A stretch of 5,545 bases of DNA. Source: Candidatus Peregrinibacteria bacterium. GTDB lineage: Bacteria; Patescibacteriota; Gracilibacteria; UM-FILTER-43-11. This document shows positions 1 through 5,545 of the stretch, piece by piece (the first letter of the stretch is position 1; each line of letters starts with the position of its first letter). A program made the translations under genes and the position numbers. A model generated the notes under the pieces. The model searched no databases and had not been told where the DNA came from. It was given only the letters and a program-made list of their open reading frames with translations. The stretch covers positions 1-5,545 of the forward strand of contig DAOWGG010000007.1 of NCBI GenBank assembly GCA_030637565.1, given 5' to 3'.

Positions 1-259
1 AGCCATTGCTGGAAAAATGATAGGCGCCTTTTTGGTAAAGCCTTTTGATAATTTAAAATGGAGTCAATTATACCTAATTGGATGGGGAATGAATTCACGA
101 GGAGTGATCGAATTGGTAGTGGCCAATATAGCACTAAAAGCTGGCCTCATCTCAGCCCCTTTATATTCTGCGATTGTTTTTATGGCCATTATCACAACAC
201 TCATATCGTTAATCTTTATTAGGAATATTGTAAAAAAGCACCCAAGAATCATGAATTAA
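1..259 (+). CDS. Cation:proton antiporter (CPA2/KefB-like), C-terminal fragment
   Basis: This is the 3' end of a gene that begins before the window. The frame is open from base 2, giving about 85 visible residues ending in TAA at 257-259, so the ATG at 17 is an internal methionine. The product should be an inner-membrane sodium/proton or potassium/proton exchanger. The visible part holds the last two helices of the exchanger domain. The first carries GWGMNSRGVIELVVANIAL, which matches the family pattern G-x-x-x-N-x-RG-x-x-E-L-x-x-A (KefB has NTRGAMELVLA). It is followed by LYSAIVFMAIITTL, the usual last helix with its A-x-x-TT signature. The protein stops soon after in a short basic tail, so there is no TrkA-N or other regulatory domain, unlike KefB/KefC. 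The next gene starts 9 bp downstream on the same strand, suggesting an operon. The transported ion cannot be told from this fragment. Confidence 0.86.
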   Translation, partial: AIAGKMIGAFLVKPFDNLKWSQLYLIGWGMNSRGVIELVVANIALKAGLISAPLYSAIVFMAIITTLISLIFIRNIVKKHPRIMN

Positions 260-268
260 CAATTAAAA

Positions 269-475
269 ATGACCTTAATTCAAAACCTCACCATCGATCA
301 AAACTGGTTAATCCCCCTACTTATCTGGACGATGGTCTGGAAAGGAATAGCCCTTTGGAAGTGCGGCCGCAATAATCAACTCAAATGGTTTATTGCCATT
401 CTGCTTTTAAACACTGCTGGACTTTTGCCCATTGCTTATATAGTTTGGTTTCAGAAGGAAATTAAATCAAAATAA
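269..475 (+). CDS. Small two-helix membrane protein, DUF5652-like
   Basis: A 68-residue protein of unknown function. It has two hydrophobic segments, about residues 13-31 and 40-60, joined by a short polar, basic turn (KCGRNNQ, 31-37), and ends in a lysine-rich tail. The layout W-K-G-x-A-L-W, a basic N-N-Q turn, W-F-I-A, N-T-x-G-L-L-P-I-x-Y and a final F-Q-K-E is what I recall for DUF5652, a family common in Candidate Phyla Radiation bacteria. That assignment is from memory and not checked. The basic turn between the helices suggests both termini face out and the loop faces the cytoplasm, but this is weak. It begins 9 bp after the antiporter stop with no visible Shine-Dalgarno motif. Its TAA (473-475) shares one base with the ATG of the formyltransferase, so translational coupling is likely. 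Confidence 0.75.
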   Translation: MTLIQNLTIDQNWLIPLLIWTMVWKGIALWKCGRNNQLKWFIAILLLNTAGLLPIAYIVWFQKEIKSK

Positions 476-1302
476 TGAAAGTTATTTTATTCACCTCCGA
501 CTATCACCTAAGTGCTAACATCGCTATTAAAGCGTTTCTGGAAAATCCGCGCCTTAAAAAATATAATATTGAAATAGCGGGGATCGTGATGGCTGCTCCC
601 TATAACCTAAATGGTAATTTGTTCCGAAAAATGCACCAATTCATGACTCGATCAGGATGGGGTTTTTCAATCAAAAACATTTTAACCCACATGTGGAAAA
701 AGATTGTAATGAAGGTCTCCAAGTGGGTTCTTCCATTAAAAAACCGAGAATATTTAGACATTAATGAGCTAGCAAAAATACATAACATCCCCTTTCTAGA
801 AACCAGTAACATCAATTCAAAAGAATCAAAAAAATTCACAAGAGAAAGAAGCCCAGATCACCTAGTGTCCTGTTTTCTTCTCCAAATTATTGATAAGGAA
901 ATGTTGAGTATTCCTAAAAATGGATCAATCAATGTTCACCCTGCGCTCATACAAAATCATCGCGGAACTTTCACTTCATTCTGGACACTATTAAAAGATT
1001 GGAGGCGTTCGGGAGCAACGGTTCATTTTATGACTGAAAAACCCGATGAGGGGAATGTGATTCTCCAGAGACATTTCTTCGTTCACCCCTCAGACACGCT
1101 TCATTGTGTAAACAAAAAAAGTGCCAAAGCCGGTGCTAAATTACTGGTAAAAGCACTCATTAAACTCAAAAGAAAACGAGCAAAAGGCATTCTATTCAGA
1201 AGGATTGGAAAAATGTTCACCATGCCCACCCCAAAAGAAGTGGAGCAATTTTATGCACAAGGAAAGGGATTAATTACCCTTAAAGATTTCTTCAAGGCCT
1301 AA
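475..1302 (+). CDS. Formyltransferase family protein (PurN/Fmt fold)
   Basis: A 275-residue enzyme that should transfer a formyl group from 10-formyltetrahydrofolate to an amine. The N-terminus MKVILFTSDY is the first Rossmann strand. The catalytic triad of the family is present: N153 and H155 in SINVHPAL and D191 in DEGNVILQ, equivalent to N106, H108 and D144 of E. coli PurN. H-R-G-T (162-165) and ATVHFMTEKPDEG (181-193) fit the folate-binding side. Residues 50-90 form a basic, hydrophobic insert (R-S-G-W-G-F, K-K-I, W-V-L-P) not found in PurN. The tail (MPTPKEVEQFYAQGKGL, 250-266) resembles formyltransferases of sugar or secondary metabolism. There is no room for the C-terminal tRNA-binding domain of methionyl-tRNA formyltransferase, so I do not call it fmt, and the insert and tail argue against purN. 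The start overlaps the upstream stop (TAATG); an AAGGA at 455-459 lies 15 bp away, farther than usual. The last 33 bp overlap the convergent aroA-aroK gene. Confidence 0.85.
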   Translation: MKVILFTSDYHLSANIAIKAFLENPRLKKYNIEIAGIVMAAPYNLNGNLFRKMHQFMTRSGWGFSIKNILTHMWKKIVMKVSKWVLPLKNREYLDINELAKIHNIPFLETSNINSKESKKFTRERSPDHLVSCFLLQIIDKEMLSIPKNGSINVHPALIQNHRGTFTSFWTLLKDWRRSGATVHFMTEKPDEGNVILQRHFFVHPSDTLHCVNKKSAKAGAKLLVKALIKLKRKRAKGILFRRIGKMFTMPTPKEVEQFYAQGKGLITLKDFFKA

Positions 1303-3117
1303 CTTCACCATCTTCCCGCTCGTATCATCCCAAACATGATCCGCGTATTTAAGGTACAACTCCCGACGCTCCTGCCAAACCGATTCAAGCTCTTCCGTAA
1401 ACTTTTTCCCCGTTAAAGAAGGTCTGTTTTTTGACTTTTTAATTCGCTCCGCCAAAACAGAAGGAGGTGCGAAGATAAACACATTCACTCCATTCTTTTT
1501 CAAATGTTTCATATTCTTTTCATCAAGTACTACCCCCCCACCCGTCGCGATCACCACAGGTTTTTTAAGCTGAGAAACTTTTTCAACCACCATCGACTCA
1601 AGTCGACGAAAATGATCCCATCCATATTTTTTAACCATCTCTGCAATCGCCATCCCCTCACGTTTTTCAATCAATTGATCCAAATCAATAAATTCACGCC
1701 CCAAAAGCTTAGCGATTTTTTTGCCAAAATAAGTCTTTCCGCTCCCCCGCATACCCATAAGCACTAAATTCTTCTTTCCAAGTTTAATTTTTTTAGACAA
1801 ATACAATCGCTCCAAATCTTCCCAAAACTTTGGATACGTTTTATCGGTACACTCAGGATTCTCAATCACGATTCCCGGAATCTTCGTCCCCATCACCGCA
1901 AAACACATCGCCATCCGATGATCATTATACGTTTGAATGGTTGTATTTCGACTTAGTCCATAGTCCTTAGTCCTTAGTCCTTGTACTGTAATTGAATCTT
2001 TAGTTGTTCTAACTTTAACCCCAACTTTCTTTAATTCATTCTCCAAAGCCGCCAATCGATCCGTTTCTTTAATGCGTAAAGTGGAAAGCCCAGCGATCTT
2101 TGTTTGCCCATTTTCAAACGTCGAAATCACCGCGGCCGTCATCGCCACATCCGGCATATCATTCATATCAAACTCACCTTTTCCAAGCTTTTTAAAAATC
2201 TTCGTATAGGAGGCATCACCTTGAATACTTTTTTTATTCAGAATTTCAGTTTTTCCTGAGTCAGAAGCCTTTTTTGCCTTATGAACAACTTTTTTACTCA
2301 AAAACCCCTCTTTCAGATTCGAAAATGAAACATTTCCATCGTGCAAATAAGCCATCGATGTCCAATAACTAGCCGCACTCGCATCACCTTCAACGTGATA
2401 ATCAGCTGCTTTATATCGCTGAGGTTTTACTTCAAAAGATTGATAGTTATTGTTTTTTACCTTCACTCCAAATGCCTTCATAATCGCAATCGTTATATCG
2501 ATATAAGGCTTGCTAACCAATTCGCCCATTACCTCAATCCGAAGTGGTTTATCAAGAAGCGGCCCCAGCATCAGCAAAGCTGAAAAATACTGACTACTCT
2601 TATCCCCTCTTATCTTAACAACATACTCCTTCGAATTAGTAATTAGTAATTTGTAATTAGTAATTTTTAGTGGTGGATACCCATCAACCCCCAAATACTC
2701 AACCGTCGCACCAATCTGTCTAAGCCCCTCAACCAAATCCCCTATAGGACGCTCTTGCATTCGCTTATCACCCGTTATCACCGTTTCCCCTTCCCGAGCC
2801 ACCATAACCGCTGTTAAGAAGCGTGTGGCCGTCCCTGCGTTATGCAGATCAAATTTAAAATTCCCTTTTTTAAATTGCCCTCCACACCCTTCAATCTCAA
2901 TTCCATCTTCGAGTTTCGAACTTCGAACTTCGAGCTTCCGTAATGCTTTCAGCATCACGGCCGTATCATCACTTTCCAACGCCCCATAAAGCCGACTCTT
3001 CCCCTTAGCTAAAGCCGCACACAGAAAAGCACGATTTGTAATCGACTTCGAACCTGGCAGGGTTAAATGAAAATCAAGCCCCTGTTTTAATGGGATAATT
3101 TCGCGCTTATCATCCAT
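1270..3117 (-). CDS. aroA-aroK: Fused EPSP synthase - shikimate kinase (AroA-AroK)
   Basis: A 615-residue bifunctional enzyme of the shikimate pathway. Residues 1 to about 440 are 3-phosphoshikimate 1-carboxyvinyltransferase; about 448-615 are shikimate kinase, which makes the substrate of the first domain. EPSP synthase motifs, in order: PGSKS (21-25, with K23), R29, HNAGTATR (92-99), RMQERPIG (119-126), SSQYFSALLM (174-183), VEGDASAASY (242-251), MPDVAMT (321-327, catalytic D323), RIKETDRL (348-355), NDHRMAMCF (398-406) and CTDKTYP (423-429, with K426). The G95-T96-A97 stretch is of the usual glyphosate-sensitive type. Kinase motifs: P-loop GMRGSGKT (455-462), D478-L-D480, FRRLE (503-507), ATGGGVV (524-530), lid RPSL (565-568) and RELY (585-588). 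Both halves appear catalytically intact. Three heptamer repeat arrays and a 26-residue insert enlarge the EPSP synthase half. The ATG at 3117 lies 3 bp after the small-protein stop with no clear Shine-Dalgarno motif, so coupling is likely. Confidence 0.97.
   Translation of the reverse strand: MDDKREIIPLKQGLDFHLTLPGSKSITNRAFLCAALAKGKSRLYGALESDDTAVMLKALRKLEVRSSKLEDGIEIEGCGGQFKKGNFKFDLHNAGTATRFLTAVMVAREGETVITGDKRMQERPIGDLVEGLRQIGATVEYLGVDGYPPLKITNYKLLITNSKEYVVKIRGDKSSQYFSALLMLGPLLDKPLRIEVMGELVSKPYIDITIAIMKAFGVKVKNNNYQSFEVKPQRYKAADYHVEGDASAASYWTSMAYLHDGNVSFSNLKEGFLSKKVVHKAKKASDSGKTEILNKKSIQGDASYTKIFKKLGKGEFDMNDMPDVAMTAAVISTFENGQTKIAGLSTLRIKETDRLAALENELKKVGVKVRTTKDSITVQGLRTKDYGLSRNTTIQTYNDHRMAMCFAVMGTKIPGIVIENPECTDKTYPKFWEDLERLYLSKKIKLGKKNLVLMGMRGSGKTYFGKKIAKLLGREFIDLDQLIEKREGMAIAEMVKKYGWDHFRRLESMVVEKVSQLKKPVVIATGGGVVLDEKNMKHLKKNGVNVFIFAPPSVLAERIKKSKNRPSLTGKKFTEELESVWQERRELYLKYADHVWDDTSGKMVKLGLEEIFKGN
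1953..1987. repeat. Heptamer tandem array, unit TTAGTCC, in aroA
   Basis: Five consecutive 7-bp units on the plus strand: TTAGTCC, ATAGTCC, TTAGTCC, TTAGTCC and a decayed TTGTACT. On the coding (minus) strand the unit is GGACTAA. It encodes about residues 378-389 (V-Q-G-L-R-T-K-D-Y-G-L-S) of the EPSP synthase, in the loop between the ETDRL helix region and the NDHRMA motif. This segment is about five residues longer than in E. coli AroA by eye. The one variant inner unit (GGACTAT) gives a TAT codon where the consensus unit would give an in-frame TAA stop. Confidence 0.92.
2634..2668. repeat. Heptamer tandem array, unit AATTAGT, in aroA
   Basis: Five consecutive 7-bp units on the plus strand: AATTAGT, AATTAGT, AATTTGT, AATTAGT and a decayed AATTTTT. 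On the coding strand the unit is ACTAATT. It encodes residues 151-161 (KITNYKLLITN) plus the flanks, between YPPL and the SSQ motif of the EPSP synthase. The segment is about six residues longer than in E. coli AroA by eye. The single variant unit (ACAAATT on the coding strand) supplies an AAA codon exactly where the consensus unit would have placed an in-frame TAA. Confidence 0.93.
2907..2941. repeat. Heptamer tandem array, unit CTTCGAA, in aroA
   Basis: Five consecutive 7-bp units on the plus strand: CTTCGAG, TTTCGAA, CTTCGAA, CTTCGAG and a partial CTTCCGT. On the coding strand the unit is TTCGAAG, whose core TTCGAA is palindromic. It encodes about residues 60-71 (RKLEVRSSKLED) in the region before the NAGTATR motif. 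Unlike the other two arrays its unit carries no stop codon in any frame, and this segment is not obviously longer than in other EPSP synthases. Confidence 0.88.
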
Positions 3118-3120
3118 GCA

Positions 3121-3228
3121 TTATGAACTAAGGCCTGCCAAAAGAGGTGCAAATGAAGTGAGAAGCAAAGTAGCAATCGCCGCATAAACCACAAACTTAA
3201 CCAATTTTTTTCGTTTATCCTTACGCAT
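3121..3228 (-). CDS. Small single-TM membrane protein, 35 aa
   Basis: A short reading frame of 35 codons, ATG at 3228 to TAA at 3121-3123. The peptide begins MRKDKRKKLVK, strongly basic, followed by one hydrophobic segment (about residues 11-31, V-V-Y-A-A-I-A-T-L-L-L-T with A-P-L-L-A-G-L near its end). This is the layout of a single-pass inner-membrane peptide with its N-terminus in the cytoplasm. The pattern basic start, V-V-Y, T and A-G-L loosely resembles small proteins of the Prli42 (stressosome-associated) type, but this is only a shape similarity and I do not assign a function. An in-frame TAA three codons upstream fixes the start. It sits 32 bp after the PKD gene and ends 3 bp before aroA-aroK on the same strand, so it fills an otherwise empty gap exactly. 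No Shine-Dalgarno motif is visible. It could still be a chance frame, but composition and spacing argue for a real gene. Confidence 0.66.
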   Translation of the reverse strand: MRKDKRKKLVKFVVYAAIATLLLTSFAPLLAGLSS

Positions 3229-3260
3229 GAAATTTTAAATTATGAAATATGAGATCTGAG

Positions 3261-5545
3261 CTATTTAAGCTCCCCCTCCGCAACAATAACATCACTAAAG
3301 GAGTTCACATTATTTTTATCATCAGAAACCTCCAATGTCACGTTATAAGTACCTGGATTTTCAAAGGTATGAACCGGCTTACGAGAGTCACTTGTTTCCC
3401 CATCTCCAAAATCCCAACTGTAATTAGCCACTGCGCCAGTGGAGCATTTTGCATCAAAAGTAATCGGCAAAGGAGCAACACCATCTCGACGACTAGGCTC
3501 AAAACAAGCTCGAAGTGGAATCTCACGAACATGGATGACCTTCTCAGATTCCGCACTTTCATTTTCACTCGTCACCACCTTCAAACGAACTGTGTAAGTT
3601 CCTACATTATCGTATTTATGAGAAATACCAGCTCCTGTCACTGACTTAGGAGATTCATCTCCAAAATCCCATTCGTAGCTCACAATTTTTCCATTAAATG
3701 CACTAGATGAAGAGCCATCAAAATTAACAGTTAAAGGGGCCGTTCCCTCTTCAGGGTCAGCACTGATCACCGATTTAACGCCAGGCTCCTCAATAATCAC
3801 CGTAAGTGCTTCAATACTTTCTTGATCAGCAGAATCTCGAACCGTTAAGGTAGCGGTATATGAACCCGCTTGTTCGTAAGTGTAATCCACTTTTTGACCC
3901 ACTTGAGCCGTTCCCTCTACTCCAAAATCCCACTCATATTCCACAATATCATCATCTGAATCGGTTGAACCAGAGGCGTCAAAAGACACTTTAAATGGAA
4001 CTTCACCAGAAAGACTGCCATCCGATGAGGTAGGAAGGGTTAAAATAACCGCTTGAGGAGCCGATGTGATCCCCTGCGCATCAATCTCAACCGTCGTTGA
4101 AGCCTCCTTTCCACTGTCTTCACGAACCTTCAAACTAACGGTATAGAATCCAGGGTCATTATAAATATGAGAAACACTTCGCCCCACTTGAATTTGAGAA
4201 CCATCACCAAAGTCCCATTCATAGTTAACGATACCTCCCTTTAAGCTCTCACTCTTCCCTCCATCAAAACGAATTTGAAGTGGGGTCGTTCCAGAAAAAC
4301 CAGGACTGGCTTCAACTTCAGCGGTCAAAAGAGGTCGATCTCCCGGAACGATCTGAATTTCACGGTAATAATTTTCAACCAAGTTGTTTTGATCAATAAA
4401 GCGAAGATGAACATTGAAAGTACCAATTTGTTCAAAAGTATATCGAGGGCGAACATTGTCTTTTCCTGTCAGTTCGTATTCATCGTCCCCATCGAAATCC
4501 CAATCCAAACTTTGAACTTTTGCCCCCGGAGGAATTAGATTCTCGGCATCAAATTGAATTTCCAAAGGAGCAGTTCCAGTAGAAGGCTTAGCTCCAAATA
4601 CTGCTTCACCAATCATCAATGGATAAAAATACTGACGTGGAGCTTCTTCGTCCTGAACAGTGACCGAAAGACCAACGTTGTAATTACCACGCAAATTATA
4701 CAAATAAGAAATTTGAAAATCTGAAGCCTCTGTTTCAAATGAACCATCTCCATCAAGATCCCAACGAACGCCAGCAACAGAAAAGCCACTGCTTTGGAGT
4801 GATTTAATAACATTTTCAGAGCTAAAGGTAACTTCTAAAGGAGCTTGTAGATTTTCGATAACCTCTGGTTTCAAAATAAGAATTTCAGCCGTAACCCGCT
4901 CTGAAGCGATATCAATCCCACTGATAAAATTATACAAAAAGAGCCAGATAAACATCACAAAAATCAAAGGAAGCACCCCAATAAGTGACATTCGCATTCC
5001 TTTTCCACGCCCCTCCTTGTCTCCTTTTTTAGCAAAAAGAAGACGGAAAACACCAATAATCCCTAAAATGAAGAACAAAAAAGCAAGAAGACCGAATGAA
5101 AGATTAACAATCGTTAAAAGAAAGGATTTAATTCCACTCGGATCAATTCCAAAAGAAGCGAGCACTGGACTACTCTCTCCCCCACCCGCAATCACCAAAA
5201 CCATCAAAACAATAAAAAAGATAAAAAGACCAATAAACGAGAGTCCCATGATCGTCAAAAACTTGGCGTTACTTTTGCTTTTGGGTTTCTCTTTGCCGAT
5301 CTTCTTTGGCGGAGCGGCAGCTTCAGCGGGCTTATCCGCCTTAGGTTCAACCGTTTTAGTTGGCTGATCCTCTTTTTTTTCTGATTTTGATACCACCTCC
5401 TTCTTTTCCTCTACAGGAGGAGCTTCTGTGCTCACACTTTCTTTTTCCACCTCTGCTACTACAACTGGCTCTGGCTCCGTAGGTGATTCATTCATTACAC
5501 AAACATGCCCCTCTTTCATCTCGCCACCGCACTTAGGACATTTTG
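3261..5545 (-). CDS. PKD-repeat membrane protein with N-terminal zinc-ribbon motif, 5' partial
   Basis: The frame is open to the window edge. Its first ATG (5519) is probably not the start, because the codons before it read KCPKCGGE and complete a zinc-ribbon motif. Numbering below is from that internal Met. Order: zinc-ribbon remnant (to about 7), an E/K/P-rich, alanine-containing linker (10-85), three TM helices (about 88-111, 131-162, 178-200), then six PKD domains (about 208-302, 306-392, 398-480, 488-577, 582-664, 668-747). The PKD cores are W253-DLDGDG, W340-DFDGDD, W435-DFGDG, W530-DFG, W617-DFGDE and W702-DFGDG. Domains 3-5 share I-V-x-Y-E-W-D-F-G, suggesting recent duplication. The basic loop KKGDKEGRGKG between TM2 and TM3 puts that loop and the N-terminus in the cytoplasm and the PKD array outside. 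PKD domains mediate protein or sugar contacts, so a surface adhesion or envelope role is an inference. No catalytic domain is seen. The gene ends in TAG and is followed 32 bp later by the 35-residue gene. Confidence 0.92.
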   Translation of the reverse strand, partial: KCPKCGGEMKEGHVCVMNESPTEPEPVVVAEVEKESVSTEAPPVEEKKEVVSKSEKKEDQPTKTVEPKADKPAEAAAPPKKIGKEKPKSKSNAKFLTIMGLSFIGLFIFFIVLMVLVIAGGGESSPVLASFGIDPSGIKSFLLTIVNLSFGLLAFLFFILGIIGVFRLLFAKKGDKEGRGKGMRMSLIGVLPLIFVMFIWLFLYNFISGIDIASERVTAEILILKPEVIENLQAPLEVTFSSENVIKSLQSSGFSVAGVRWDLDGDGSFETEASDFQISYLYNLRGNYNVGLSVTVQDEEAPRQYFYPLMIGEAVFGAKPSTGTAPLEIQFDAENLIPPGAKVQSLDWDFDGDDEYELTGKDNVRPRYTFEQIGTFNVHLRFIDQNNLVENYYREIQIVPGDRPLLTAEVEASPGFSGTTPLQIRFDGGKSESLKGGIVNYEWDFGDGSQIQVGRSVSHIYNDPGFYTVSLKVREDSGKEASTTVEIDAQGITSAPQAVILTLPTSSDGSLSGEVPFKVSFDASGSTDSDDDIVEYEWDFGVEGTAQVGQKVDYTYEQAGSYTATLTVRDSADQESIEALTVIIEEPGVKSVISADPEEGTAPLTVNFDGSSSSAFNGKIVSYEWDFGDESPKSVTGAGISHKYDNVGTYTVRLKVVTSENESAESEKVIHVREIPLRACFEPSRRDGVAPLPITFDAKCSTGAVANYSWDFGDGETSDSRKPVHTFENPGTYNVTLEVSDDKNNVNSFSDVIVAEGELK
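5499..5543 (-). other. Zinc-ribbon-like motif at the N-terminus of the PKD protein
   Basis: Reading the PKD frame upstream of the ATG at 5519 gives KCPKCGGEMKEGHVC. The cysteine codons are at 5538-5540, 5529-5531 and 5499-5501, with histidine at 5505-5507. CPKCG is a standard first zinc knuckle. The second half has H-x-C in place of the usual C-x-x-C. With one partial codon (xCA) left at the window edge, the real start is probably just outside, for example Met-Ser-Lys-Cys. The motif should lie in the cytoplasm. Confidence 0.72.

Noticed and set aside
1224..1241. CCAC...GTGG inverted repeat downstream of the aroA-aroK stop as a terminator
   Set aside because: It has a 4-bp stem with a 10-base loop inside a coding region and no adjacent T-run, which is too weak to call.
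1504..1767. 87-codon plus-strand open frame opposite the shikimate kinase
   Set aside because: It is antisense to well-conserved kinase motifs, including the P-loop, and its translation is H/F-rich with no family resemblance.
3229..3260. Possible promoter with a CATAAT -10-like box upstream of the 35-residue gene
   Set aside because: AT-rich DNA gives such boxes by chance, and I found no matching -35 element at the usual distance.
3258..3272. Small inverted repeat GAGCT-ATTTA-AGCTC over the PKD stop codon, as a terminator
   Set aside because: The stem is only 5 bp, there is no following T-tract on the minus strand, and the tight spacing to the next genes suggests transcription continues.
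3249..3644. 131-codon plus-strand open frame opposite the last PKD domains
   Set aside because: The minus-strand frame encodes two complete PKD domains with W-D-F-G cores. The plus frame shows no motif.
5017..5367. 116-codon plus-strand open frame opposite the linker and TM region of the PKD protein
   Set aside because: Its lysine/arginine-rich and then alanine/leucine-rich composition simply mirrors the antisense of TM helices and the E/K/P linker. The PKD frame explains this DNA better.
1..5545. Possible UGA-as-glycine code (Gracilibacteria/Absconditabacteria)
   Set aside because: All genes are full length without reading through UGA, and conserved glycines use ordinary GGN codons. Lack of UGA stops in six genes is not evidence in an AT-rich segment.

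Overview
The window looks like a compact, moderately AT-rich bacterial chromosome segment, most plausibly from the Patescibacteria/CPR radiation (a Peregrinibacteria-like lineage is my best guess). The reasons are a DUF5652-type two-helix protein, very tight gene packing with few Shine-Dalgarno motifs, and a large membrane-anchored PKD-repeat protein with a short zinc-ribbon-like N-terminus. Taxonomy is inference only. All genes read through with the standard code. The five genes other than the PKD gene end in TAA and the PKD gene ends in TAG, and no gene needs UGA recoded as glycine.

Plus-strand block (1-1302): the 3' end of a CPA2-type cation:proton antiporter, a 68-residue DUF5652-like membrane protein 9 bp downstream, and a PurN/Fmt-fold formyltransferase that overlaps the DUF5652 stop codon by one base (TAATG). 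These three probably form one transcription unit. What the formyltransferase modifies is not evident.

Minus-strand block (5545 down to 1270): a PKD-repeat membrane protein (zinc ribbon, charged linker, three TM helices, six extracytoplasmic PKD domains, N-terminus cut by the window edge), then a 35-residue single-TM small protein, then a fused EPSP synthase-shikimate kinase (AroA-AroK) starting 3 bp after the small gene's stop. The spacing suggests co-transcription. The fusion covers two of the three last steps of chorismate synthesis. The two blocks converge, and their last genes overlap by 33 bp at the 3' ends.

The most striking signal is inside aroA. Three unrelated heptanucleotide tandem arrays (about 35 bp each) lie in frame in the EPSP synthase coding sequence. 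In the two arrays whose consensus unit contains TAA, the variant copy is exactly the copy whose TAA would have fallen in frame. A fourth insertion of about 26 residues, not clearly repetitive, lies just before the SIQGD motif. There is no gene-free stretch over 300 bases, and I saw no RNA gene, IS element, CRISPR array or convincing terminator.
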